Shown in pieces: positions 41,012-50,690 of a stretch of DNA of 64,000 bases. Numbering within the stretch: position 1 is the stretch's first letter; each line of letters starts with the position of its first letter. The stretch lies in contig NZ_CP109150.1 of the NCBI RefSeq assembly GCF_035920365.1, positions 7,006,001 to 7,070,000 of the forward strand, written 5' to 3'. The position numbers were made by a program, and so were the translations under genes. Below the pieces are notes generated by a model. It made no database searches. It saw only the letters and a list, made by a program, of their open reading frames with translations, and was not told where the DNA came from. This DNA comes from Micromonospora sp. NBC_01740 (GTDB lineage Bacteria; Actinomycetota; Actinomycetes; Mycobacteriales; Micromonosporaceae).

Positions 41012-41094
41012 GCGAGCTCCTCAGGATGGGGTCGGATGGGCAACAGCCTGCCACACCCGGCAGCGGGCGCCGCCGGGTGATCGCCGACGTCGGC

Positions 41095-41532
41095 CTACTT
41101 CTTGCCCTTGGCCCCGCGGCGCAGGACGAGGCGGGCGCCGCTCCAGTCCCGGCCGGCGTTGACGGTGGAGGTCTGCTGGAGGCCGGCGGTGGGCGCGGAC
41201 TCGGCAACCTCGCTCGGCTCGACGTGCCCCTCGCGCCCCGCCTTGGGCGTGAGCAGCCACACGACACCGTTGTCGGCCAGCGGGCCGAGGGCGTCGACGA
41301 GAAGCTCGAAGAGATCACCGTCGCCGTCGCGGTACCAGACCAGCACCGCGTCGACCACCTCGTCGGTGTCCTCGTCGACCAGATCTCCACAGCGGTCGGT
41401 CAGGGCGTCACGGAGATCCTGGTCGACGTCTTCGTCGTACCCCATCTCCATGACGACCATCCCCGGTTCGATCCCGAACCGGTCCGCCAGGCTGCGTACC
41501 CCGTCGGCGGCCTGACCAGCGGTCGCGCTCAC
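41095..41532 (-). CDS. DUF3052 family protein
   Basis: This 145-residue acidic protein reads as a compact conserved actinobacterial protein: LADRFGIEPGMVVMEMGYDE, then DAVLVWYRDGDGDLFELLVD, a NGVVWLLTPKAGREGHVEP strand and a basic tail. Function unknown; the pairing with ahpE is conserved in actinobacteria. GTG 41532 is preceded by GAGGAGG at nine bases, better than the ATG at 41550. Confidence 0.85.
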   Translation of the reverse strand: MSATAGQAADGVRSLADRFGIEPGMVVMEMGYDEDVDQDLRDALTDRCGDLVDEDTDEVVDAVLVWYRDGDGDLFELLVDALGPLADNGVVWLLTPKAGREGHVEPSEVAESAPTAGLQQTSTVNAGRDWSGARLVLRRGAKGKK

Positions 41533-41644
41533 TGTCGCGTGCCTCCTCATCTCATCCCTGCCCGCGGCGTCGCGTCGACGCCGTCAGGCAAAGTCCACAC
41601 AGTTGTGGCTCCCCGCGCAAGTGGCGCACCGGGTGGAACGGAAT

Positions 41645-44236
41645 TTACCGTGCCAGAAGCGTGCGGGCACCCTGGGTAATTGCTTCCTCGGAGACCAGAA
41701 CCTGACGGGCCGCCGGACCTAATGGTACAAAAGAGTCAACTCCGGCCACCCGCCGCGCCGCTCCGACATAGCCGGCATCCACCAGGGCCGCGATGACCCC
41801 CTCGCCGACCCCGCCGGAACGCCGGGTCTCGTCCACGACCAGCACCCGGCCGGTCGCCGCCGCCTCCCGGATGACGTCGGCCACCGGCAGCGGGGAGAGC
41901 CAGCGCAGGTCCACCACCCGGGTGCCGACCCCCTCGTCGGCGAGTGTCGCCGCCGCGCGCAACGACATCGGCACCCCGTTACCGAACGTGATGATCGTGA
42001 CATCCTCGGCGGAGCCGACGCCGTAGACGCGGGCCCGCCCGATCGGCACATGACCGCCGGTCCACGCGCCGGGCTCGGCGTAGTGGGACAGCCACTCACC
42101 GTCACCGTCGGCGTACAGGTCGCGGGTGTGGTAGAGCGCGATCGGCTCCAAAAAGACGCAGACGCTGCCGTCCACCGCCGCGCTGGCCAGGCAGGTGCGC
42201 AGCATGGGCGCGGCGTCGTCCGGCCGCGCCGGCACCGCGATCACCAGGCCCGGCACGTCCCGGAGTACGGCCACCGAGTTGTCGTTGTGGAAGTGCCCGC
42301 CGAAGCCCTCCTGGTACGCCAGCCCGGCCACCCGCACCACCATCGGGTTGCGGAACGCACCCTGCGAGAAGAACTGCATCGTGGCGGCCTCGCCACGCAG
42401 CTGGTCCTCGGCGTTGTGCAGGTACGCCAGGTACTGGATCTCGGGCACGGGCAGCATCCCGGCCAGCCCGGCGCCGAGCCCCAGCCCGAGGACCGAGGTC
42501 TCGTCGAGCAGCGTGTCGAAGACCCGGGCCACGCCGAAGCGGTCCCGCAGCCCCTTGGTCACCCCGTACACGCCGCCCTTGGCGCCGACGTCCTCGCCGA
42601 ACACCGCCATCTGCGGATGGTCGAGCATCCCGTCGGCGAGCGCGGCGTTGATGCTCTGCGCCAGCGTCAGCGGGCCGGTCAGCTCCGGCGGCTTCCCGCC
42701 GAACGCCTCCGTACGGGCGGCGGCGCCGGGGCCGCCGGCACGCGCCGCCGCGTCCGCCACCGCCCGGGCGAGGCGTGCCGGCCGGCGCGGGGCCAGCGGG
42801 GCGACCACGTCGGCCGGTGCGGTCAGCTTCGGCTCGTCCAGCACCTCCTCGGCGATCCGCCGCACCTGCCAGCCGATCTCGTCGTACCGGGCCAGCAGCT
42901 CCTCGCCGGTGGCGAGGCCCGCCCCCACCAGCAGCCGTGCCGTGGCGGTCAGCGGGTCCCGGGCGAGGTCGGCCGCGATCTCTCCGGGGCTCCGGTACGC
43001 GGTCTCGGCATCCGCGCCGGCGTGTCCCATCAGCCGTACGGTCGACAGGTGGAGCACGGCGGGGCGTCGGTGCCGGCGCACCCAGGCCGCCGCCTCGGCG
43101 GCCGCCTCGTACGCCCGCGGCAGGTCGCCGCCGTCGGCGGAGAAGTAACGGACCCCCGGCTTCGACCGCAGGGTGGTCTCCACCCAACCCTTCGGGGAGC
43201 GGACGCTGATGCCGAGGCCGTTGTCCTCGCAGACGAAGAGCACCGGGATGCGCAGGCCCGTGTGGTCGTACCAGCCGGCGGTGTTGAACGCGGCCGTGGC
43301 GCTGGCGTGGTTGACCGACGCGTCGCCGAACGAGCAGACCACGATGGCGTCCGGCGGCCAGGAGGTGTGCGTGGCACCCCCACCGCCGCTGGTCGGCACC
43401 CGGTCCCGCCGACCGGAGGTGTCCAGCCGGCGCAGCCGTTCCACGGCCAGCCCCATCCCGACGGCGCGGGGCAGGTGCGAGGCGATCGTGGAGGTGGTCG
43501 GGACGACGGCCAGGTCGGCCCGGCCGAAGACCTTGTGCCGACCGCCGGCGAGCGGCTCGCTGCTGGAGGCGACCATGCCCCGCAGCACGTCGCGGGCCGC
43601 CTCGGCGTACCCCGGGTGGAGCGGCCGGTCCACGGCGGACCCGGCGCCGCCGGTCGGCTCCCCCGGGTCGGCGGCGTCCGGCGCGGAACCGTCGCCGGGG
43701 CCGTCCGCGTCGGCCGGCGCGGCCTCGACGGGCCCGTCGGCCGCCGCCGGCAAGTCGGTGCCGCCCCGCTCGGCGTCGAACCGCCCGGCGTCGGACCGCT
43801 CGCCCGAGGGCTGGTCGGCCTCGGGTCGCTCGGCCCCGTCCCGCTCGGCCTCGGGTTGGTCGGCCTCGGGGCGCTCGGTCGGCGTCCACCCGGCGGCCTG
43901 GGCGGCGCGGACGCAGTAGAAGGCGCCCGAGCGGTAGTGCAGTAGCGCCGGGTCGGTGGCGCGCAGCGCGGCGGCGACCGCGGCGTTGCCCTCGTGGCCG
44001 GCGGAGCCGATCGTGTAGTAGCCCTCGCCGAAGCTGCGCAGCCACCGGCCGGCCAGGTCGAGCTGGCGGCTGGTGGCCTGCGCGTCGAAGAGGTCCAGCG
44101 CCCGCGCGCCGGTCAGCGTCGTGTCGTCGGTGACCGGCCGTGCGGGGTCGCGCCGCTGCGACGGGGTGGCCAGCGCGGCCAGCGTCTCCCGGAACCGGTC
44201 GTCGAGATCTTGCGGGGTGGTCACGTCGGACAGCAT
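41645..44236 (-). CDS. 2-oxoacid dehydrogenase E1, alpha and beta subunits fused (branched-chain type)
   Basis: This 863-residue protein joins both halves of a heterotetrameric-type E1. The alpha half has [20 protein letters not shown] near residue 75 and the thiamine-diphosphate motif [20 protein letters not shown]. The beta half has [37 protein letters not shown] and [17 protein letters not shown] run of about 85 acidic/Pro residues (about 115-200, [11 protein letters not shown] repeats) interrupts the alpha half. It would decarboxylate a 2-oxoacid and pass the acyl group to a lipoyl E2; no E2 or E3 gene is nearby. An internal GTG at 44224 is an alternative start. Confidence 0.86.
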   Translation of the reverse strand: MLSDVTTPQDLDDRFRETLAALATPSQRRDPARPVTDDTTLTGARALDLFDAQATSRQLDLAGRWLRSFGEGYYTIGSAGHEGNAAVAAALRATDPALLHYRSGAFYCVRAAQAAGWTPTERPEADQPEAERDGAERPEADQPSGERSDAGRFDAERGGTDLPAAADGPVEAAPADADGPGDGSAPDAADPGEPTGGAGSAVDRPLHPGYAEAARDVLRGMVASSSEPLAGGRHKVFGRADLAVVPTTSTIASHLPRAVGMGLAVERLRRLDTSGRRDRVPTSGGGGATHTSWPPDAIVVCSFGDASVNHASATAAFNTAGWYDHTGLRIPVLFVCEDNGLGISVRSPKGWVETTLRSKPGVRYFSADGGDLPRAYEAAAEAAAWVRRHRRPAVLHLSTVRLMGHAGADAETAYRSPGEIAADLARDPLTATARLLVGAGLATGEELLARYDEIGWQVRRIAEEVLDEPKLTAPADVVAPLAPRRPARLARAVADAAARAGGPGAAARTEAFGGKPPELTGPLTLAQSINAALADGMLDHPQMAVFGEDVGAKGGVYGVTKGLRDRFGVARVFDTLLDETSVLGLGLGAGLAGMLPVPEIQYLAYLHNAEDQLRGEAATMQFFSQGAFRNPMVVRVAGLAYQEGFGGHFHNDNSVAVLRDVPGLVIAVPARPDDAAPMLRTCLASAAVDGSVCVFLEPIALYHTRDLYADGDGEWLSHYAEPGAWTGGHVPIGRARVYGVGSAEDVTIITFGNGVPMSLRAAATLADEGVGTRVVDLRWLSPLPVADVIREAAATGRVLVVDETRRSGGVGEGVIAALVDAGYVGAARRVAGVDSFVPLGPAARQVLVSEEAITQGARTLLAR

Positions 44237-44287
44237 TACCGACGAGCGGCCTGTGCGCCCACTCGGACACGAACGACGCGGTGTGGG

Positions 44288-44770
44288 TCAGTCGTCGTCG
44301 CACCGCTCGGGGCAGCCGCCGTCGGAGACCTTCCAGACCAGCTCGCGCAGGGTCGCCAGCTCCTCGACGGTGAGCCCGGCGAGCAGTCGGGAGTCCGACA
44401 TGACCTGGTGCACGCGGGCCCGCACCCGCCGCCCGGGCCCGGTCACCACCAGCGTCTTCTGCCGCCGGTCGGCGGGGTCGGCGTGCCGCTCGACCAGCCC
44501 GGCCCGCTCGAGCTTGTCGACCAGGGCGGTGACGTTGGAGCGGTCGCAGCCCAGCCCTTCGGCGAGGTCGCGGGCCGGCAGCGGCAGGTCGGGGTCCAGC
44601 TCGTGCAGCGCCCGGGCGGTCGCGGGGGTCAGCCCCAGCTCGGCGATCTCCCGGTCCTGGTGGTGGCGCAGCGCGGCGGCGACGTGCGTGATGCGGCGCA
44701 CGACGTCGCCGGCCAGCGCCGCGCGGTCGGCGGGATCCGGCGGGACGGAGGGGACGGGCTGCGGCGCCAT
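44288..44770 (-). CDS. MarR-family transcriptional regulator
   Basis: This 160-residue winged-helix protein has [20 protein letters not shown], recognition helix [18 protein letters not shown] and wing [20 protein letters not shown]. The C terminus has two cysteines ([10 protein letters not shown]) that could sense metal or oxidation. MarR repressors are released by small ligands. It precedes the fused E1 gene on the same strand, 51 bases away, so the E1 gene is a candidate target together with its own promoter. Confidence 0.87.
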   Translation of the reverse strand: MAPQPVPSVPPDPADRAALAGDVVRRITHVAAALRHHQDREIAELGLTPATARALHELDPDLPLPARDLAEGLGCDRSNVTALVDKLERAGLVERHADPADRRQKTLVVTGPGRRVRARVHQVMSDSRLLAGLTVEELATLRELVWKVSDGGCPERCDDD

Positions 44771-44789
44771 GCCTCATATCCTACGCGCG

Positions 44790-44800
44790 TCAAAAGTTGA
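44790..44800. promoter_or_regulatory. Candidate MarR operator
   Basis: The palindrome TCAA-AAG-TTGA lies 20 bases upstream of the MarR start codon, in an AT-richer stretch. The TTGA/TCAA half-sites recall MarR boxes. It is probably autoregulatory. Confidence 0.4.
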
Positions 44801-44838
44801 GCAGCTCCACCATCGGCGGTTCGCGCGGAACCCCGCCG

Positions 44839-45243
44839 TCAGCCGGGGAGAAACGAGAAGCGGACGGTCCGGGTGGGGTTGTCGCCGTTGGAGTCGACCA
44901 GGCAGACCGACTGCCAGGTGCCCAACGCCAGCCGGCCGTCGACGACCGGCAGCGTCGCGTACGGGGGGACGAACGCCGGCAGGACGTGGTCGCGCCCGTG
45001 GCCGGGCGAGCCGTGCCGGTGCCGCCACCGGTCGTCGGTGGGAAGCAGGTCGTCGAGCGCGGCCAGCAGGTCGTCGTCGGACCCCGAGCCGGTCTCGATG
45101 ATCGCCAACCCGGCGGTGGCGTGTGGCACGAAGACGTGCAGCAGGCCGTCGCCCTGCCCGGAGACGAACCGCTCGGCCTCCGCCGTGATGTCCCGGACGG
45201 TCGGCCGGGCCCCGGTCTGGACGGTGATCACCTCACTGCGCAT
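44839..45243 (-). CDS. YjbQ family protein (UPF0047)
   Basis: This 134-residue protein carries the YjbQ signature: LLHVFVPHATAGLAIIETG, WRHRHGSPGHGRDHVLPAFV and LALGTWQSVCLVDSNGDNP. Three histidines and a Glu form a putative metal site. E. coli YjbQ has weak thiamine-phosphate synthase activity. ATG 45243 (MRSEVITVQTG) is chosen; an ATG three codons upstream is also in frame. Confidence 0.9.
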   Translation of the reverse strand: MRSEVITVQTGARPTVRDITAEAERFVSGQGDGLLHVFVPHATAGLAIIETGSGSDDDLLAALDDLLPTDDRWRHRHGSPGHGRDHVLPAFVPPYATLPVVDGRLALGTWQSVCLVDSNGDNPTRTVRFSFLPG

Positions 45244-45266
45244 ACGACGCATTCTGCCCGAGGGGG

Positions 45267-45650
45267 TCAGCAACCACCGCCGGAGTCCCCGCCGCCGCCG
45301 GAATCCCCGCCGCTGGACCAGCCGCCGCCGGAATCCCCGCCACCCCACCAGCCGGAGCCCGAAGCGGCGTCGGAGCCGCAGTCGCGGTTGTCGTAGCTGG
45401 CCCCGATGTCCCCGGCGGGCCCGACCGGCGTGAAACCGACCCCCGCGTGCCGGCCGCCCGCTCCGCCGCGACGCCGGCCACGCCGGGCGCCGCGCAGCAC
45501 CGCCACGCCGAACACCGCCAGCAGGCCCCCGCTCAGGACGATCGCCAGGAGGGCGGCGCGTCCCTCGCGCATCCCGATCCCGCCGGCGACCACCCCGGCC
45601 GTTCCGGCCGCCACCATGACCGCGCCGACGCGTGCCTTCCGCCTGTCCAT
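45267..45650 (-). CDS. Small membrane protein with Gly/Ser-rich tail
   Basis: This 127-residue protein has two membrane segments (VGAVMVAAGTAGVVAGGIG and LLAIVLSGGLLAVFGVAVL), a basic RGARRGRRRGG stop-transfer stretch and a Gly/Ser tail of DSGGG/SSGGG repeats ending in Cys. The tail resembles the Gly-rich C termini of TPM-type membrane proteins. Function unknown. It is divergent from aceE, with an inverted repeat between them. Confidence 0.7.
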   Translation of the reverse strand: MDRRKARVGAVMVAAGTAGVVAGGIGMREGRAALLAIVLSGGLLAVFGVAVLRGARRGRRRGGAGGRHAGVGFTPVGPAGDIGASYDNRDCGSDAASGSGWWGGGDSGGGWSSGGDSGGGGDSGGGC

Positions 45651-45688
45651 GCCCGGCACCGTAGAGAGGCCGGGCAAGGGCCGCTCGT

Positions 45689-45738
45689 CCGCCGGTAACG
45701 GATGGGACGCGTTGCCGGTTGCGCAAAGTTACCGGCGG
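45689..45738. promoter_or_regulatory. Inverted repeat in the aceE upstream region
   Basis: CCGCCGGTAAC (45689-45699) and GTTACCGGCGG (45728-45738) are perfect 11-base complements 28 bases apart. They lie between the divergent membrane-protein and aceE genes. AACTTTGCGCAA (minus strand, 45719-45730) within it resembles the AACTTTGC core bound by RamB, which controls aceE in Corynebacterium. An operator is more likely than a terminator here. Confidence 0.45.
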
Positions 45739-45846
45739 GTACCTGTGTCGCGCGTCGCGTCTCCGGGCGGTGGGCGTGACGACAGGTGCCACCAGGGGGC
45801 AGGATGGCGCTAGAGACCTATCCCACACAGAACCGAGGGAACGCCT

Positions 45847-48591
45847 GTGGCTACGGAACGCAAGCGCCCGGTGATCACCGCTGGTCTGCCGAGCCAGCTT
45901 CCGGACATCGACCCTGAAGAGACCAGCGAATGGGTCGAGTCGCTCGACGGTGTCATCGACGAGCGCGGGACAAAGCGCGCCCGCTACGTCATGCTGCGCC
46001 TGCTGGAGCGGGCCCGCGAGCGCCAGGTCGGGGTGCCGTCGCTGACCACCACCGACTACATCAACACCATCCCGCCGGAGCACGAGCCGTGGTTCCCGGG
46101 TGACGAGCACGTGGAACGGCGGATCCGGGCGTACGTCCGGTGGAACGCGGCCATGCTGGTGCACCGGGCGCAGCGCCCCGAGATCGGCGTCGGTGGGCAC
46201 ATCTCCACCTTCGCCAGCTCGGCCTCGCTCTACGAGGTGGGCTTCAACCACTTCTTCCGGGGCAAGAACCACCCGGGCGGCGGCGACCACATCTTCTACC
46301 AGGGCCACGCCTCGCCCGGCATGTACGCGCGGGCGTTCCTGGAGGGGCGGCTGACCGAGCACCAGCTCGACGGGTTCCGCCAGGAGCTGTCGCACCCGGG
46401 CGGCGGCCTGCCGTCGTACCCGCACCCGCGGCTCATGCCGGACTTCTGGGAGTTCCCCACGGTCTCGATGGGCCTGGGCGGGCTGAACGCGATCTACCAG
46501 GCGCGGTTCAACCGCTACCTGCACCACCGGGGCATCAAGGACACCTCGGACCAGCACGTGTGGGCCTACCTGGGCGACGGCGAGATGGACGAGCCGGAGA
46601 CGCTCGGCGCGATCGGCGTGGCCGCCCGCGAGGAGCTGGACAACCTCACCTTCGTGATCAACTGCAACCTCCAGCGGCTCGACGGGCCGGTGCGCGGCAA
46701 CGGCAAGGTCATGCAGGAGCTGGAGGCGTTCTTCCGGGGCGCCGGCTGGAACGTCATCAAGGTGGTCTGGGGCCGGGAGTGGGACCCGCTGCTCGCCGCG
46801 GACACCGACGGCGCGCTGGTCAACCTGATGAACACCACGCCCGACGGTGACTACCAGACCTACAAGGCGGAGTCCGGGGCGTACGTCCGGGAGCACTTCT
46901 TCGGCCGCGACCAGCGGACCCGCAAGATGGTCGAGGACCTCAGCGACGACGAGATCTGGAACCTCAAGCGGGGCGGGCACGACTACCGCAAGCTCTACGC
47001 GGCCTACAAGGCGGCGATGGAGCACACCGGTCAGCCGACCGTCATCCTGGCCAAGACGATCAAGGGCTGGACGCTGGGCTCGCACTTCGAGGGCCGCAAC
47101 GCCACCCACCAGATGAAGAAGCTGACGCTGGAGGACCTCAAGACCTTCCGCGACCGGCTCTACCTGGACATCCCGGACAAGGCGCTGGAGGACAACCCCT
47201 ACCTGCCGCCGTACTACACGCCGGGCGAGAAGTCCGACGAGATCGCGTACCTCAAGGAGCGGCGCCAGCAGCTCGGCGGCTACCTGCCGTCGCGGCGCTC
47301 GGGCCAGAAGCGGCTGGCCATCCCCGGCCCGGAGCGCTTCGCCGACGTCAAGCGCGGCTCGGGCAAGCAGAAGGTGGCCACCACGATGGCCTTCGTCCGC
47401 CTGCTCAAGGACGTGATGAAGGACAAGGAGTTCGGCAAGCGCTGGGTGCCGATCATCCCGGACGAGGCCCGCACCTTCGGCATGGACTCGCTCTTCCCCA
47501 CGCAGAAGATCTACTCGCCGCACGGCCAGCGCTACACCTCGGTCGACCGGGAGCTGTTCCTGTCGTACAAGGAGTCCACCGGCGGGCAGATCCTGCACGA
47601 GGGGATCAACGAGGCCGGCTCGGTCGCCTCGTTCACGGCGGCGGGCTCGGCGTACGCCACGCACGACGAGCCGATGATCCCGATGTACATCTTCTACTCG
47701 ATGTTCGGGTTCCAGCGCACCGCCGACGGGCTGTGGGCCGCCGCGGACCAGATGGCCCGGGGCTTCCTGCTCGGCGCCACCGCCGGCCGGACCACGCTCA
47801 ACGGTGAGGGGCTCCAGCACGAGGACGGCCACTCGCTGTTGATCGCCGCCACCAATCCGGCGGTGGTCGCGTACGACCCGGCGTTCGCGTTCGAGATCGC
47901 GCACATCGTGGAGAACGGCCTGCACCGGATGTACGGCGAGGCGCAGGAGAACGTCTTCTACTACCTGACGATCTACAACGAGCCGATCCTCCAGCCAGCG
48001 GAGCCGGAGGGCGTGGACGTGGAGGGGCTGCTCAAGGGCATCTACCGCTACTCCCCCGCCCCGTCGGTGGGCGACGACGCGCCGAAGGCCAACGTGCTCG
48101 CCTCGGGCACGGGCATGCAGTGGGCGATCAAGGCGCAGCAGCTGCTGGCCCAGGACTGGGGCGTGGCCGCCGACGTCTGGTCGGTGACCTCCTGGACGGA
48201 GCTGCGCCGCGACGCGGTGCAGTGCGAGGAGCACAACCTGCTCAACCCGGGCGCGGAGCAGCGGGTGCCGTACATCCAGCAGAAGCTGGCCGACGCCGAG
48301 GGCCCGAAGGTCGCGGTCAGCGACTGGATGCGCGCGGTGCCGGACCTGATCGCCCGCTGGGTGCCCGGCGACTACACCTCGCTCGGCACGGACGGGTTCG
48401 GCATGTCCGACACCCGGCACGCCCTGCGCCGGCACTTCCACGTCGACGCCGAGTCGGTGGTGGTCGCGACGCTGCGGCAGCTCGCCCTGCGCGGCGCGGT
48501 ACCGGCCAGCGTGCCGGCCGAGGCGGCCAAGAAGTACGCCATCGAGGACGTGAACGCGGCCCCGGTCGGCGAGACCGGCGGCGACAGCTAG
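45847..48591 (+). CDS. aceE: Pyruvate dehydrogenase E1 component (homodimeric type)
   Basis: This 914-residue AceE converts pyruvate to CO2 and a lipoyl-bound acetyl group in the pyruvate dehydrogenase complex. It has the thiamine-diphosphate motif [20 protein letters not shown], the N-terminal [40 protein letters not shown] active-site His region and the C-terminal [22 protein letters not shown] 45847 follows GAGGGAA. No E2/E3 gene is adjacent, as in Mycobacterium (Rv2241). An 11-bp inverted repeat with a RamB-like box lies upstream and a hairpin downstream. Confidence 0.96.
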   Translation: MATERKRPVITAGLPSQLPDIDPEETSEWVESLDGVIDERGTKRARYVMLRLLERARERQVGVPSLTTTDYINTIPPEHEPWFPGDEHVERRIRAYVRWNAAMLVHRAQRPEIGVGGHISTFASSASLYEVGFNHFFRGKNHPGGGDHIFYQGHASPGMYARAFLEGRLTEHQLDGFRQELSHPGGGLPSYPHPRLMPDFWEFPTVSMGLGGLNAIYQARFNRYLHHRGIKDTSDQHVWAYLGDGEMDEPETLGAIGVAAREELDNLTFVINCNLQRLDGPVRGNGKVMQELEAFFRGAGWNVIKVVWGREWDPLLAADTDGALVNLMNTTPDGDYQTYKAESGAYVREHFFGRDQRTRKMVEDLSDDEIWNLKRGGHDYRKLYAAYKAAMEHTGQPTVILAKTIKGWTLGSHFEGRNATHQMKKLTLEDLKTFRDRLYLDIPDKALEDNPYLPPYYTPGEKSDEIAYLKERRQQLGGYLPSRRSGQKRLAIPGPERFADVKRGSGKQKVATTMAFVRLLKDVMKDKEFGKRWVPIIPDEARTFGMDSLFPTQKIYSPHGQRYTSVDRELFLSYKESTGGQILHEGINEAGSVASFTAAGSAYATHDEPMIPMYIFYSMFGFQRTADGLWAAADQMARGFLLGATAGRTTLNGEGLQHEDGHSLLIAATNPAVVAYDPAFAFEIAHIVENGLHRMYGEAQENVFYYLTIYNEPILQPAEPEGVDVEGLLKGIYRYSPAPSVGDDAPKANVLASGTGMQWAIKAQQLLAQDWGVAADVWSVTSWTELRRDAVQCEEHNLLNPGAEQRVPYIQQKLADAEGPKVAVSDWMRAVPDLIARWVPGDYTSLGTDGFGMSDTRHALRRHFHVDAESVVVATLRQLALRGAVPASVPAEAAKKYAIEDVNAAPVGETGGDS

Positions 48592-48604
48592 GACGTACGA
48601 GACG

Positions 48605-48632
48605 AGGGCCCGGCGCACCCGCGCCGGGCCCT
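48605..48632 (+). terminator. aceE terminator hairpin
   Basis: AGGGCCCGGCGC (48605-48616) pairs perfectly with GCGCCGGGCCCT (48621-48632) over a 4-base loop, 13 bases after the aceE stop. Confidence 0.75.
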
Positions 48633-48725
48633 TGGTCGTCCGACGAGCGAAGCGGCGGTGGTCCGGAGTCCCTGGCGGGGACACCGGGCCACCGCCGTCG
48701 CGGGTGGCGCCAGGACGTGCCCGGC

Positions 48726-49172
48726 TCAGCCGACGGCGGCCAGATCGGTCAGCCGGGCGAGCGAGTCCTCCAGGTCGGCGCCGACCCTGCGCAGGCCGAG
48801 GCGGAGCAGGGCGGCCTTGACCGGACCGGCCGGCCAGCGTACGACGATGAGCCGCACGATCGTCCCGCCCTCCTCCTCGTCCACGGTGAGCTGGACGTAG
48901 ATCTCGGTGCGCGCCTCCGCCCGGGCACCGGCGCCCTTGGCGCGTTCGCGCCAGCCGATCAGGGTCGGCGCCTGATAGGCGATCACCTCGGCCTCATGCG
49001 CGGCGCCACGTCCGGCCTGGACGAGTTGTCGGCGCCCGAAGCCCTCTCCCGAGAGCACCTCGGCCGCACGGACCCCCGCCAGCCAGGCCGGCAACTGCTC
49101 GGCCCGCTGCACGACGTCCCAGACCGCTTCCACTGGCGCCATCACGTGCGCACTGCGTTCCACGAGGATCAT
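48726..49172 (-). CDS. SRPBCC-family (polyketide cyclase/START-like) protein
   Basis: This 148-residue protein has the helix-grip fold pattern: VERSAHVMAPVEAVWDVVQR at the N terminus, PAWLAGVRAAEVLSGEG, strands GTIVRLIVVRWPAGPVKAAL and a long C-terminal helix. SRPBCC proteins bind hydrophobic ligands in a cavity; the ligand is unknown. ATG 49172 follows GGAGGAAAG, which excludes the longer upstream frame. It is convergent with aceE and divergent from the beta-glucosidase gene. Confidence 0.83.
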   Translation of the reverse strand: MILVERSAHVMAPVEAVWDVVQRAEQLPAWLAGVRAAEVLSGEGFGRRQLVQAGRGAAHEAEVIAYQAPTLIGWRERAKGAGARAEARTEIYVQLTVDEEEGGTIVRLIVVRWPAGPVKAALLRLGLRRVGADLEDSLARLTDLAAVG

Positions 49173-49358
49173 TTCCGTCTTTCCTCCAGTGAGGACATCC
49201 CACGATATCGGCACTCTATGCGCAAATTCGGACGTATACGGACGGGTTCGGAAAAGACGCGCCGAAAACTCTTGCGCTGCGGCGACGTACGACCTATGGC
49301 GCAACGGCCGGCCGCCCCCTAGAGTCCCGAACACGATTCACGTACGACGGGAGGGCGC

Positions 49359-50690
49359 ATGTCGACCGCAGCGATGCCCGAGTTCCCCGCCGGATTCCGC
49401 TGGGGAGTGTCCACCTCCGCCTACCAGATCGAGGGCGGCGTCGACGAGAACGGGCGGGGAGCGTCCATCTGGGACACCTTCGCCCACACCCCCGGCCGGG
49501 TCGCCGACGGCAGCAGCGGCGACGTGGCCTGCGACCACTACCACCGGCACGCCGAGGACGTCGCGCTGCTGGCCGGGCTGGGCGTCTCCGCGTACCGCTT
49601 CTCGATCGCCTGGCCCCGGGTGCGGCCCACCGGCGACGGCCCGGTCGACGCGCGCGGGCTGGACTTCTACGACCGGCTCGTCGACGACCTGCTCGCCCAC
49701 GGCGTCGACCCGGTCGCCACGCTCTTCCACTGGGACCTGCCGCAGGCCCTCGAGGACGCGGGCGGCTGGCTGAACCGGGACACCGCCCACCGCTTCGCCG
49801 AGTACGCCGATGCGACCGCCGCCCGCCTCGGCGACCGGGTGAAGCTCTGGATCACCCTCAACGAGCCCTTCATCCACATGAGCCTCGGCCACGGCACGGG
49901 CGAGCACGCCCCCGGCCGGACGCTGCTCTTCGACGCCTTCCCGGTGGCCCACCACCAACTGCTCGCCCACGGCCTCGCCGTCGCCGCGCTGCGGGCACGC
50001 ACGACGAGCCCGGTCGCCATCGCGAACAACTACTCGCCCGTGCGGCCGGCCGGGGACACCGACGCCGACCGGGCGGCCGTCGCGGCGTACGAGGCGCTGC
50101 ACAACCGCCTCTTCACGGACCCGCTGTTCGGCCGGGGCTACCCCGCCGAGCTGGGCTTCGACACCGCCGTGGTGCGCGCCGGCGATCTCGACGTGATCGC
50201 CGCGCCGATCGACGTGCTGGGGGTCAACTACTACAACCCCACCGGCGTACGCGCCCCGCAGGAGGGCTCGCCGCTGCCGTTCGAGTTCGTGCCGCTGGAC
50301 GGATACCCGCGTACCGCCTTCGACTGGCCGGTCGCCCCCGACGGGCTGCGCGAGCTGCTCGGCTGGCTGCACCGCACGTACGCCGACGACCTGCCCCCGA
50401 TCCAGGTCACCGAGAGCGGCTGCGCGTACGACGACACGCCCGACGCCGACGGCCGGGTGCACGACCCGGAGCGCATCGCCTACCTCGACGGGCACCTGCG
50501 CGCGGTACGCGCCGCGATGGCCGAGGGCGTCGACGTGACCGGCTACTTCGTCTGGTCGCTGCTGGACAACTGGGAGTGGGCGGAGGGCTTCACCAAGCGC
50601 TTCGGCCTCGTGCACGTCGACTTCGACACCCAGCTCCGTACGCCCAAGTCCTCGTACGCCTGGTTCCGTGACCTGATCGCCCGGCCGTGA
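49359..50690 (+). CDS. Beta-glucosidase (GH1 family)
   Basis: This 443-residue GH1 enzyme has the family N terminus FPAGFRWGVSTSAYQIEGG, acid/base Glu169 in TLNEP, nucleophile Glu352 in QVTESGCAYDD, and the WSLLDNWEWAEGFTKRFGL substrate-binding segment. It hydrolyses beta-glucosides such as cellobiose, inside the cell since no signal peptide is present. The stop overlaps the GTG of an MFS transporter, suggesting uptake and cleavage of a glycoside as one unit. Confidence 0.93.
   Translation: MSTAAMPEFPAGFRWGVSTSAYQIEGGVDENGRGASIWDTFAHTPGRVADGSSGDVACDHYHRHAEDVALLAGLGVSAYRFSIAWPRVRPTGDGPVDARGLDFYDRLVDDLLAHGVDPVATLFHWDLPQALEDAGGWLNRDTAHRFAEYADATAARLGDRVKLWITLNEPFIHMSLGHGTGEHAPGRTLLFDAFPVAHHQLLAHGLAVAALRARTTSPVAIANNYSPVRPAGDTDADRAAVAAYEALHNRLFTDPLFGRGYPAELGFDTAVVRAGDLDVIAAPIDVLGVNYYNPTGVRAPQEGSPLPFEFVPLDGYPRTAFDWPVAPDGLRELLGWLHRTYADDLPPIQVTESGCAYDDTPDADGRVHDPERIAYLDGHLRAVRAAMAEGVDVTGYFVWSLLDNWEWAEGFTKRFGLVHVDFDTQLRTPKSSYAWFRDLIARP

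Noticed and set aside
44839..48684. 1281-residue minus-strand open frame
   Set aside because: Only its 3' end (to 45243) is the real YjbQ gene; the rest is antisense to aceE and has His/Arg/Val shadow composition.
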